Source: Dryocosmus kuriphilus
Lineage: Eukaryota; Arthropoda; Insecta; Hymenoptera; Cynipidae
Length of the DNA stretch: 64,000 nucleotides
Reading direction: 5' to 3'
NCBI GenBank assembly: GCA_038277395.1
Contig: CM076189.1
Span: forward strand, 77,241,421 to 77,305,420
A program made the position numbers and the translations under genes. Under the pieces are notes generated by a model. The model searched no databases and was not told the DNA's origin. It saw nothing but the letters and a program-made list of their open reading frames with translations. Of this stretch, positions 50,579-60,755 are shown piece after piece. The first letter of the stretch is position 1, and each line of letters starts with the position of its first letter.

Positions 50579-50968
50579 GTAATTAACGAATTAAATTAAA
50601 TACAATCTAAAATATATAGCAAAAAATTCTGACACATGGAGTTCAGTTTGTCATAGTTTAAAAAATTTCACAGGATTTCATCAAGATTGGTGGAATTTTT
50701 ATTCTCCACCGATGCCTTTCTCACTTTAATAATATTTTAAGAATTCATTACAATATACTAGCATTCTAAATACTTTAATTTCTTTGATCCTTTCTCCACA
50801 TTCTTCACTTCTCGTTATTTTGTTGTTTCTTTCTTCATCTTTGAATTTAAAAAAAGATGTTTCAAGAATAATATAATTAGACAATTAACACGCGTTACTG
50901 CGAAACACTGCTTTTTTTCATATTGTACTATTTATTTATGTAGAAGAAAGAAAGATGGGTCTGCATAG

Positions 50969-51157
50969 TTGTAGCCAATTTCCGAAGTTTGTTTTCTAGA
51001 AATGATCGATTGGAATCAATTGAGAAAGTTAGAAGACAAATTTCAATCAATTTCATTTGTGTTTCCTAATTGGGCCCGCACGAAAGACAGCGATTACGCT
51101 GCCTTCACTTTTAGAGATACTAAGGCATTAGGAAATGCTTTAAAGGAGTTCAAGTAA
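50969..51157 (+). pseudogene. 190-bp conserved block, copy 6
   Basis: Open from the second methionine (MIDWNQLRKLEDKFQSI) to a terminal TAA, but the first codons contain TAG (TTGTAGCC). The alternative phase-1 reading from GCATAG is open here (ANFRSLFSRNDRLESIEKV). Confidence 0.35.
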
Positions 51158-52258
51158 TTTCAAATGAATCACAAAATCTTAAATGATATCAAACATATTT
51201 CAAAGCTTTTTAATAGATTTCAAAGATTTTACAAAAGTTTTAAAGGACTGTAGAGAATTTGGTGTCATTTTGAGGAATTTCAGGGAACTCTAAGTCATTT
51301 GAAAACATTCTAAAGGACTTCGAAGGTTTCTCAACGACATTTATGAATATAAAGGAATTTTTAAAAAATCTCAGTATTTTAAAGATTGTAAAACATTTTA
51401 GAAGGACCTCAAGCCGTTTTAAGGTGTTTCAGCGGATTTTAAAGGATTTTGAAAAACTTTAAATGTTTAAAGGGTTTAAAATAATTTTAAAAAATTGTGA
51501 AGACCTCATGTGATTTTAAATAGTTTTGAAAAATTGGAAGTGATTCTCAAAATATTTCAAACCGTATCAATAGATTGCAATATATTTTTTAAATTATGAA
51601 ATTACTTAAAACGATTTCAAGCCTATTAAGATACATTTCAGTGTCGCTAAAATTCCTAGAAGTCACTTGAAATAGTTTCAAATTCTTAAAAATGTTTCGA
51701 AGTTCATTAAAACACTTAAAAACATTTCTTAAATCAGTCCAAATTCTTTAACATCATTTCAAATCACTTGAACTCCTTTAAAAGGACTTGCAACGCCTTA
51801 ACTCGTATAGAAATTTTGCTATGTTCTCGATCTGGCCCTGATCTTGCCAAATGGGGTCCAGAGCCGGGTTCGCCGGTCTGAACCCGGCTGCTGATGAAAC
51901 ACAAGGCCCGATCGGGTTCAGATCGGGTCTCGCGATCAGGCCGGTCTATCTGTACCAGATCTGGCCCTGCACGGGAAGAAATAGATTTGTAGATGATACA
52001 AAGTTTTCTTATTTTAATTAAAAAATTTTAGGTTATTGAACAACAGTTCTTATTAAACCAAGAGCCGAATTCTTTCAAACAAAGGTACGAAATGAATTTG
52101 TGGGTTCAAGAAAAATTTGTTCCAAGAGAATTAAAATTTTGTAGGCAAATTTATAAATTTACATAAATTTAGATAAATGTGAAAAAAAAATTGTTTTATA
52201 TATTATGGCTGCACTTATATTATGTTTCAAATTACAATATTACACAAATATTTACTTA

Positions 52259-52291
<33 letters not shown>

Positions 52292-52509
52292 GGGGCGTTC
52301 TTTGTCAAGTGGACCACCCCTGCTCTCCAAAATTCGTCGCGACCAAAATAGCTCATATTGGGCTTAAATTTTTCGTTATGATGTCTAGTTTCAAATGCAG
52401 TTGGGCCTTTTTGAAAAAAATCAATATGGCGGGTCAAATATGGCGGCGGATATGAACAAATCCTAGATAAAATATTTCACTATTTGTGTTATAAATTTTT
52501 CTATTGAGT

Positions 52510-53185
52510 ATTTTATGCTGAAAATGCCTTCTCGGAGGTTTTTTGGGTCGCTAATTACGAACATCTACTTAAAATATTAAAATTTTTTACATCCAAGATG
52601 GCGGCTTCAAAATGGCGGATCAAAATTTACCAAAACAGCGTATTTCACGTCAAAAACTGGTACTCGGGGGTTTTTAGGGTCGCTAATTACGAACATCTAC
52701 TTAAAATATTAAAATTTTTTACATCCAAGATGGCGGCTTCAAAATGGCGGATCAAAATTTACCAAAACAGCGTATTTCACGTCAAAAACTGGTACTCGGG
52801 GGTTTTTAGGGTCGCTAATTACGAACATCTACTTAAAATATTAAAATTTTTTACATCCAAGATGGCGGCTTCAAAATGGCGGATCAAAATTTACCAAAAC
52901 AGCGTATTTCACGTCAAAAACTGGTACTCGGGGGTTTTTAGGGTCGCTAATTACGAACATCTACTTAAAATATTAAAATTTTTTACATCCAAGATGGCGG
53001 CTTCAAAATGGCGGATCAAAATTTACCAAAACAGCGCATTTCACTTCAAAAACTGGTACTCGGGGGTTTTTAGGGTCGCTAATTACGAACATCTACTTAA
53101 AATATTAAAATTTTAACATCCAATATGGCAAATACAAAATGGCGGATCAAAATTTACCAAAATAGCGTATTTCACTTCAAAAACT
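52510..53185 (+). repeat. 132-bp subterminal tandem repeats, left array
   Basis: About five copies of a 132-bp repeat. Because 132 is divisible by 3, a 172-codon frame (52598-53116) of 44-residue repeats (each starting MAASKWRIKIYQNSVFHVKN) runs through it. Each copy has CCAAGATGGCGGC and a second AATGGCGG 15 bp downstream. Inverted or direct copies recur at 53570-53900, 54895-55590 and 58830-59320. The protein reading is probably accidental: the same repeats sit at both ends in inverted orientation. Confidence 0.85.
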
Positions 53186-54298
53186 GGTACATGGTATCAA
53201 AAGTAACCATTTTTGTCAAAGAAAAGCTCTCTGCATTTAACAGGGTTGAGACTGTCTTCTAGAAATTATTATTTTTTCGTAAAATTCTTGGAAGCCTGCA
53301 TTTATTTTCTGTTTTTTGTTTTTAAAAATTGTTATTAATTTTTTTCTGATGCTCGGCGCAGATCGAACATTTGTAACTTCCAGCGTTTCGTTTAGCGAGA
53401 GAATTTTGAGCAGGCAAATATTTCTCGCGACAAAAGTTCGAAGAAAGGTGTAATGACGTTTTTTGGAAAGCTTCAGATCAAAATATTTAATGGTTTAGGA
53501 GTAGTTATGATTTTAGTGAACGTCAGCGCTAGAGTTTTCGAGCGTACTATGTACGAAAAAATAATAATTTCTAGAAGACAGTCTCAACCCTGTTAAATGC
53601 AGAGAGCTTTTCTTTGACAAAAATGGTTACTTTTGATACCATGTACCAGTTTTTGAAGTGAAATACGCTGTTTTGGTAAATTTTGATCCGCCATTTTGAA
53701 GCCGCCATCTTGGATGTAAAAAATTTTAATATTTTAAGTAGATGTTCGTAATTAGCGACCCTAAAAACCCCCGAGTACCAGTTTTTGACGTGAAATACGC
53801 TGTTTTGGTAAATTTTGATCCGCCATTTTGAAGCCGCCATCTTGGATGTAAAAAATTTTAATATTTTAAGTAGATGTTCGTAATTAGCGACCCAAAAAAC
53901 CTCCGAGAAGGCATTTTCAGCATAAAATACTCAATAGAAAAATTTATAACACAAATAGTGAAATATTTTATCTAGGATTTGTTCATATCCGCCGCCATAT
54001 TTGACCCGCCATATTGATTTTTTCAAAAAGGCCCAACTGCATTTGAAACTAGACATCATAACGAAAAATTTAAGCCCAATATGAGCTATTTTGGTCTATT
54101 TGGTCTCTCCAAAATTCGTCGCGACCAAAATAGCTCATATTGGGCTTAAATTTTTCGTTATGATGTCTAGTTTCAAATGCAGTTGGGCCTTTTTGAAAAG
54201 ATCAATATGGCGGGTCAAATATGGCGGCGGATATGAACAAATCGTAGATAAAATATTTCACTATTTGTAATAAGAAGAAGGTAGTTTTTTCGTTTTAT

Positions 54299-54373
54299 TG
54301 GTCATACGGTTTTAAAACATTTTTTAAAACAACGTTTCGCCTTCAATTCGTAAGGCCTCCTCAGGTAAACAAT
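54299..54373 (-). ncRNA. Hammerhead ribozyme-like motif, left arm
   Basis: Reverse-complement twin of the motif at 54721-54796. CTGAGGA, the GCCTT/AAGGC stem and GAAA all occur on the minus strand. Two opposite hammerheads in one foldback mean that either strand's transcript could carry one. Confidence 0.5.
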
Positions 54374-54720
54374 ATGTCATTATCATAGTAAAATAAGTAT
54401 GTCGATGCAAATAAGAATCAGAATTATAGTTCTCTAGTCGGAGAATTTGACAATAACTGACTAATTATCATCACATCCATGGCAAGACATTATATGATAA
54501 TAAAAGTTAATAAATGGTGGGCCAACACATGTCAACAATATCCTTGCCATGTATATTGTTGACATGTGTTGGCCCACCATTTATTAACTTTTATTATCAT
54601 ATAATGTCTTGCCATGGATGTGATGATAATTAGTCAGTTATTGAAAAATTCTCCGACTAGAGAACTATAATTCTGATTCTTATTTGCATCGACATACTTA
54701 TTTTACTATGATAATGACAT

Positions 54721-54796
54721 ATTGTTTACCTGAGGAGGCCTTACGAATTGAAGGCGAAACGTTGTTTTAAAAAATGTTTTAAAACCGTATGACCAA
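54721..54796 (+). ncRNA. Hammerhead ribozyme-like motif, right arm
   Basis: CTGAGGA (54730-54736) matches the CUGANGA core. GCCTT (54738-54742) pairs with AAGGC (54751-54755) as stem II, and GAAA follows at 54756-54759. Stem III can form from ACG plus GTTTT pairing with AAAAC plus CGT, leaving a GTA cleavage-type triplet at about 54787-54789. Stem I is weak: only ATTG (54721-54724) with CAAT (54793-54796) is clear. One extra G is bulged at stem II. Confidence 0.5.
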
Positions 54797-55801
54797 TAAA
54801 ACGAAAAAAAAATCTACCATCTTCTTATTAAACTTTTTTTGGTCGAAAAACTTACATCTATATTTATTTTCACTATTTGTGTTATAAATTTTTCTATTGA
54901 GTATTTTATGCTGAAAATGCCTTCTCGGAGGTTTTTTGGGTCGCTAATTACGAACATCTACTTAAAATATTAAATTTTTTACATCCAAGATGGCGGCTTC
55001 AAAATGGCGGATCAAAATTTACCAAAACAGCGTATTTCACGTCAAAAACTGGTACTCGGGGGTTTTTAGGGTCGCTAATTACGAACATCTACTTAATATA
55101 TTAAAATTTTTTACATCCAAAATGGCGGCTTCAAAATGGCGGATCAAAATTTACCAAAACAGCGTATTTCACGTCAAAAACTGGTACTCGGGGGTTTTTA
55201 TGGTCGCTAATTACGAACATCTACTTAAAATATTAAAATTTTTTACATCCAAGATGGCGGCTTCAAAATGGCGGATCAAAATTTACCAAAACAGCGTATT
55301 TCACGTCAAAAACTGGTACTCGGGGGTTTTTAGGGTCGCTAATTACGAACATCTACTTAAAATATTAAAATTTTTTACATCCAAGATGGCGGCTTCAAAA
55401 TGGCGGATCAAAATTTACCAAAACAGCGTATTTCACGTCAAAAACTGGTACTCGGGGGTTTTTAGGGTCGCTAATTACGAACATCTACTTAAAATATTAA
55501 ATTTTTTACATCCAAGATGGCGGCTTCAAAATGGCCGATCAAAATTTACCAAAATAGCGTATTTCACTTCAAAAACTGGTACATGGTATCAAAAGTAACC
55601 ATTTTTGTCAAAGAAAAGCTCTCTGCATTTAACAGGGTTGAGACTGTCTTCTAGAAATTATTATTTTTTTTCGTAAAATTCTTGGAAGCCTGCATTTCTT
55701 TCCTGTTTTTTGTTCTTTTTTTTTATATTTTGTATTTTTTATATTTTTATATTTTTTTAACATTAAACAATCTAAGTTTTGGTCACCTAATTTTTTATTA
55801 T

Positions 55802-56251
55802 CTAAAATATGTAACCATCTACGGCATTGGAATATCTTTTTACCAGTAATTGTTCTCCCGACAGTTTTGTGAAACTGTGTTGAATCGAAATTTGAGGAAC
55901 TGGTTTAGCTAACGAAAATCGTTTTTTCAAGAATCGCTCATTTTTATCATGCATTGCCTGACTATAGAAATGTATCCTAATGTTTACAAAATGAGCTTTA
56001 GCCCACTGAAACAGATCGCTTGCTTTTGTTAACGATTTTGTTGATTGGGCTTGTAAGCTAGCTCTCGTGGCTTCTCTTTTAAAAGTAGCTCCTAAGCCAT
56101 CATACTCATTTTTTCCGTGACCAGTGACATGTACATGATAATCTGCTGGAACCCCAAAATCTTCTTCATGTTTAATTAAATTTGAAATTTGAAATTTATT
56201 TTTAAAATGCTGTCTAGCACCATCTGAGTAGTAGATAATTTTTTTTAACAT
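55802..56251 (-). pseudogene. Transposase-like protein, C-terminal part
   Basis: 149 codons starting near IIYYSDGARQHFKN, with HVTGHGKNEYDGLGATFKRE further on. These SDG...FKN and GHGK..DG.GA..KR motifs resemble catalytic-domain blocks in uncharacterised arthropod and cnidarian transposon proteins; I cannot give a superfamily name. The upstream reading continues in another frame through HDTVSVHVVQGLLVKEIKKH (about 56312-56253), so a run of eight A at 56238-56245 marks a 1-nt frameshift. Confidence 0.65.
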
Positions 56252-56317
56252 CGATATGTTTTTTAATTTCTTTCACAAGTAAGCCCTGCACTACATGAAC
56301 AGATACAGTGTCATGTT

Positions 56318-57736
56318 TTATAAACAATCAGACATAAATATTAAACTTGTATGCCTTATTTCTTTATTTTCACGGTAGTAATAAATAACTGGCATCAAAC
56401 TACACTGATCATTGTTATAATGAAAAGCTTGAGCAGCATTTTGTATAACGTAAGAATAATTTTCAGAAAAATCGTAAAGTACTAATACTTCTCCGGCTTT
56501 TAAGTTTTGTTTTGTTGTCTGTAGATGAAGTGACTGCTCCCTAGCTATAAATGAATGAGGTTTTAATATGATCAAGCGTTTACAGAGTTCTTGTATAAAT
56601 TCATCTGTCGATAACTTTTGTGTGACTAAATTAGATCTGTCAGTTACTGTCCATAAGCTGAATAAAACATCTTCAATATCATTTTCATAAAAACAGTCTT
56701 TCAATAAGTCGGATAATACTGTAGTATCCGGGCAATTTTTACATGTTCCTAAATGACACTCTGGTGTTGGTACATTACACATCAATAATTGCAAGCAATC
56801 TTTATAATTTGCAAGACGATGTGCTGATGTCTTTGTAAGATCCGGAATATTAATAGCTTCTAACATCAAATTACAATTTTCGTGAATTGTACACACACAA
56901 ACAGAATGTGTGCCAGCAGCTCCAGCAAGCACACAATGTTTTGGCCGTAACTTTGCAAAGGTACTAAAGCTAATTAGATGATCAGGATTATTTGATAAAA
57001 ATTTGCGATGTAATACTGTCAAATCACCTAAAAGTAAGCGTTTTTGAACTGCAGTTCTTTTCCCATCAATATTTACAGAAACGGTGTCTTTTTTACCAGA
57101 CATTAATTTTCCAATAGTATCACTATTATAAAAATCAACAACTTTCTGTACTGTTATATCAGGTAACTTTTTTCCACATTTGCTTGTTGTTGTTGCTAAG
57201 ATTCCACGCACATTTCTTATATTTCTAGCTTTCGCCGCTAATCGCCTTGAAACTTTAAACTCTCTTGATACTTTTCGTATTGACCATGATAAAGGTGCAA
57301 CTGTTAAAATACTTACTCTCATAGAATCATTATTAGGTAGGCTATGAAATTTTTCTTTTAATGAATCTAACAATTCTTCTAATTCTTGAAGCCTAGAATT
57401 GTCTGCTAATTTATTTTCATTCGTATGCTTTTCATCTACGTCAACTGAATCTTCATCAGAAGTGTTTACACTATTAGTGCTTAAATTTAAGTCATCAGTA
57501 CAAGTACTATTTGCACTTGATTTCTCTGACTCTAATTGTAATGTAACTTCAGCAGTTACATTTTCTCCTAATTTTAACCTACACTCAGAACAAATTTTGG
57601 ATCTTTTATCAGCTGAAGGAAAAATCTGAAGTATATTTTTTGAAATAGTTCGCAAACCCATTCCACGATGACCTTTTTGACCAGGTGTCCTGAAAGGATT
57701 AAAACATCTATCTATACGAATTTTGGAAGATGACAT
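56318..57736 (-). pseudogene. Transposase-like protein, N-terminal part (472 codons)
   Basis: Opens MSSSKIRIDRCFNPF. Contains CxxC pairs suggestive of zinc binding (KICSECRLKLG near residue 50, and CHLGTCKNCPD in the second half), an acidic Ser/Asp-rich linker, and CVCTIHENCNLML. Near residue 422 lies LYDFSENYSYV, a candidate first catalytic Asp block. The frame stops at 56318 just before sequence that continues the protein in a shifted frame. With the second frameshift downstream the gene appears broken, unless introns explain both. Confidence 0.7.
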
Positions 57737-58057
57737 ATTATTAATTAAGACTACACACGTACTGATAATTGATATTAAAGTACAGTAATACTCTAATCTA
57801 AAAAATTTGTATTACATAAAGTACATAATAGAAAGTGTTAAATGCGTTAAACCTTACAATTTTTATGGATTGTACACACATCGCACGACAACACATTAGA
57901 TAGTGAAAATAAGGGCATGTGGAAGAGGACCAAGTACACCTAATGTTTACATCTACATTCGGCTTAACTCGTGAGTGACCTTGAACATGCATTTTCAAAA
58001 CAAACCTATGCACACTTTTCTTGCACATTGTCTCAATTTATTTCAAAATTAAAACAG

Positions 58058-58227
58058 AAAGGAATTCCCCTGCAGTCATTGGAATAACTGACGCTAAAAT
58101 GAAAGACGTAAAAACCTTATTGAAGTATCTTACGCCCAAAGGAAAAGCCTTCTTTAATGAATACTTTGAGTCCATAACAAACAACAAATCGAGAGATGAT
58201 TCTGTTCTTTCTTCTGATGAAGATTAA
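58058..58227 (+). CDS. Candidate last exon on the opposite strand of the transposon
   Basis: An AAAACAG acceptor-like site is followed by an open reading to TAA containing ITDAKMKDVKTLLKYLTPKG and an acidic Ser/Asp end (DDSVLSSDED). It has the look of a C-terminal tail of a transposon protein. No partner exon was recognised on this strand, so it may be a relic or a second gene of the element. Confidence 0.3.
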
Positions 58228-58829
58228 ATTGTATGTAGTTCCTTTCTTACAAACACATAAAAAATTAAATAAAATTCATGAATATTTTGTTAACTTATTT
58301 TCGTTTAACTGCTATTCACTAAAAAATGTTATAATATCATATTATAAGCAAAAACTCACTAGCGAGAGAACGTGGCACAGCGGAAAGTCTCAGCGTACAT
58401 AGTACGCTCGAAAACTCTAGCGCTGACGTTCACTAAAATCATAACTACTCCTAAACCATTAAATATTTTGATCTGAAGCTTTCCAAAAAACGTCATTACA
58501 CCTTTCTTCGAACTTTTGTCGCGAGAAATATTTGCCTGCTCAAAATTCTCTCGCTAAACGAAACGCTGGAAGTTACAAATGTTCGATCTGCGCCGAGCAT
58601 CAGAAAAAAAATTAATAACAATTTTTAAAAACAAAAAAAAGAACAAAAAACAGAAAATAAATGCAGGCTTCCAAGAATTTTATGAAAAAATAATAATTTC
58701 TAGAAGAGAGTCTCAACCCTGTTAAATGCAGAGAGCTTTTCTTTGACAAAAATGGTTACTTTTGATACCATGTACCAGTTTTTGAAGTGAAATACGCTAT
58801 TTTGGTAAATTTTGATCCGCCATTTTGTA

Positions 58830-59320
58830 TTTGCCATATTGGATGTTAAAATTTTAATATTTTAAGTAGATGTTCGTAATTAGCGACCCTAAAAACCCCC
58901 GAGTACCAGTTTTTGACGTGAAATACGCTGTTTTGGTAAATTTTGATCCGCCATTTTGAAGCCGCCATCTTGGATGTAAAAAATTTTAATATTTTAAGTA
59001 GATGTTCGTAATTAGCGACCCCAAAAACCCCCGAGTACCAGTTTTTGACGTGAAATACGCTGTTTTGGTAAATTTTGATCCGCCATTTTGAAGCCGCCAT
59101 CTTGGATGTAAAAAATTTTAATATGTTAAGTAGATGTTCGTAATTAGCGACCCTAAAAACCCCCGAGTACCAGTTTTTGACGTGAAATACGCTGTTTTGG
59201 TAAATTTTGATCCGCCATTTTGAAGCCGCCATCTTGGATGTAAAAAATTTTAATATTTTAAGTAGATGTTCGTAATTAGCGACCCAAAAAACCTCCGAGA
59301 AGGCATTTTCAGCATAAAAT
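58830..59320 (-). repeat. 132-bp subterminal tandem repeats, right array
   Basis: Three full copies and a variant first copy of the 132-bp repeat in inverted orientation relative to the left end. The continuous 128-codon frame (58846-59232) mirrors the left array. It forms most of the right TIR. Confidence 0.85.
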
Positions 59321-59579
59321 ACTCAATAGAAAAATTTATAACACAAATAGTGAAATATTTTATCTACGATTTGTTCATATCCGCCGCCATATTTGACCCG
59401 CCATATTGATTTTTTCAAAAAGGCCCAACTGCATTTGAAACTAGACATCATAACGAAAAATTTAAGCCCAATATGAGCTATTTTGGTCGCGACGAATTTT
59501 GGAGAGCAGGGGTGGTCCACTTGACAAAGAACGCCCCATATATATATATAATAGCACGCTTAATTACTATGAAAAATCG

Positions 59580-59670
59580 CACCCGCTGAGGATTCGAACC
59601 GTACCTAGCGTACCTAAAACTACCTAACCTTATATACGGCACGTCTTAGCCGACTGAGCTATTGCACCGC
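59580..59670 (-). repeat. tRNA-derived repeat (SINE-like), copy 4
   Basis: Minus strand: A box TAGCTCAGTCGGC and perfect B box GGTTCGAATCC (59590-59600). This copy has a shorter interval between boxes (about 50 bp) because the TATTTATACATA segment is partly deleted. Confidence 0.6.
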
Positions 59671-60657
59671 TTGAACTATCTTGACAAAAATAAAGCCAAG
59701 GTGTTTCATTGAAACAGCCAGAGACGGTGAAGAAACGTTCAAGTATTTTCATCCATTTGGAAGCTCGGCAAGTTTTTAGAAGTTTCCAAATGACCAAAAT
59801 TTTAAAATATCTCAACATCTTTCTGAATGTCTAATGTTTCCTAAATTTCAAAAATCACTAAGATTCTCAAAAATTTTCCAAATTACCATAATTCTCAAAA
59901 AATCCCGACGTTCTCGAAATTGTAGAAATTCTTTAAAATTTTGAAAATTTTTGAAAAATTTGAATGTTTTTGGAGTTTTTGGAATTTTTTATACTTTTTG
60001 AGAATTTTGAAACTACTTCGAAAATTTTTAAGATTTCATTAAAGCAGATTAAGCTTGCACTCTCTCTGTACTCCTTACCTTTTCCCTATGATCTTATGAT
60101 CCTTCGAGTTCCAATCAGAACACATTTGTAATGGTGAAAGTAAGGACCCAAATCTTGCGGAGTCGATGTGTATTCGTAGTTTTTGGCATTCGTTGAAAAG
60201 AAATTTGTTATCACTATAATCACAACTCAACTTGACACACCTCACATGGAATGTGCAATACACAGAAAGCTATTTCTCGAAACAGGGACAAGGTGACGTT
60301 GCAATACGCATCCCGGTCAGGTCCATTTCAGAGCCATGGAATTATCCCGATCGGACCGTGATCACATTGAACCGGTCAGGGCCCCAACGGTAATTGGGGA
60401 AACATTTGGCAATTTCTACCCGGGAAAGAGAAAGAATTTTAGACCAGAAATGCAACGGTGTACTTTTCAGCCAAAAGCTATGAATTTCTCACGGCCTCGC
60501 TGAATTTTTAACAAAAGCGTTGAGTATTCAACAAAAAATCTAATAGTAGACTTTTTATTTGAAACTGATGAATTTATTGAGATCTTAATTCATCGAATTA
60601 TTATTTCGTCTGATTTATATTATGCAAATACTAATTTTATTATTTGACATTTTTCAG

Positions 60658-60734
60658 ACAATATATTTATCAGAGGATGGATTCCTGATAATTTTCGCGA
60701 TTTTTTATGGTTGAAAAATTCGCGAGATAAATAA
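60658..60734 (+). CDS. Candidate unique terminal exon of the split gene
   Basis: Lies just beyond the end of the tandem array. A strong acceptor (TTATTTGACATTTTTCAG) precedes it. In phase 1, the phase of every other intron in the gene, it reads xNIFIRGWIPDNFRDFLWLK and stops at TAA after 25 codons. Position, phase and acceptor fit a last exon. No polyadenylation signal was clear before the tRNA-like gene 20 bp downstream, which weakens the call. Confidence 0.4.
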
Positions 60735-60755
60735 CACAAGATCTCGAAAAAAACA

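Larger units (their letters stand above)
54269..54868. mobile_element. Penelope-like foldback element with hammerhead motifs
   Basis: Two near-identical inverted arms (about 54271-54540 and 54553-54828) surround a 12-bp loop, and a 40-bp tail follows the right arm. The insertion is flanked by a 12-bp duplication TTCACTATTTGT (54257-54268 and 54869-54880). Each arm contains a hammerhead-like core (see ribozyme entries). Inverted LTR-like arms, a short extra tail, a variable target duplication and hammerhead motifs together fit the termini of Penelope-like retroelements. No reverse transcriptase is present. Confidence 0.7.
52292..59537. mobile_element. 7.2-kb TIR DNA transposon, compound, with in-frame 132-bp subterminal repeats
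   Basis: Both ends begin GGGGCGTTCTTTGTCAAGTGG in inverted orientation, inside a TATATATA microsatellite. Each end carries a long TIR made of a unique part plus 132-bp tandem repeats. The left part (52292 to about 54095) is an internally deleted copy ending in a truncated inverted TIR. It abuts a second copy (about 54106-59537) that lacks its outermost 50 bp on the left but holds the protein genes. The spacer 53281-53560 is the reverse complement of 58390-58690, confirming that both derive from one family. Confidence 0.85.
50522..60560. repeat. Tandem unit 6 (right edge of array, carrying a 7.2-kb transposon)
   Basis: Exon; open-frame block (50969-51157); TTTTAAA-type array (51158-51795); GATC/GGCC block (51795-51985); TA/TTTA microsatellite (52253-52291) with the transposon inserted; tRNA-like repeat (59580-59670); second GATC/GGCC block (60285-60395). 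Unit homology stops at about 60560 within the GAATTTTCAACC-type array, so this unit is truncated on the right. Confidence 0.8.
10561..60734 (+). other. Split gene model with tandemly amplified 57-nt exons (5' end missing)
   Basis: Ten exons can be chained: 10561-10605, 10695-10808, 11650-11784, six repeats of 57 nt (15140, 21972, 26428, 30461, 36870, 50522) and a candidate terminal exon 60658-60734. Every join is phase 1, so every internal exon is a multiple of 3 (45, 114, 135, 57 x 6) and the frame stays open throughout. The chain gives about 237 residues without a start codon. The protein has an acidic stretch from exon 3 (DDEEECYELQDDD) followed by six proline-rich 19-residue modules and a 25-residue tail. 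No known domain was recognised. All introns except the first (89 bp) are long and mostly repeats. Function is unknown; a transcript is not proven. Confidence 0.6.
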
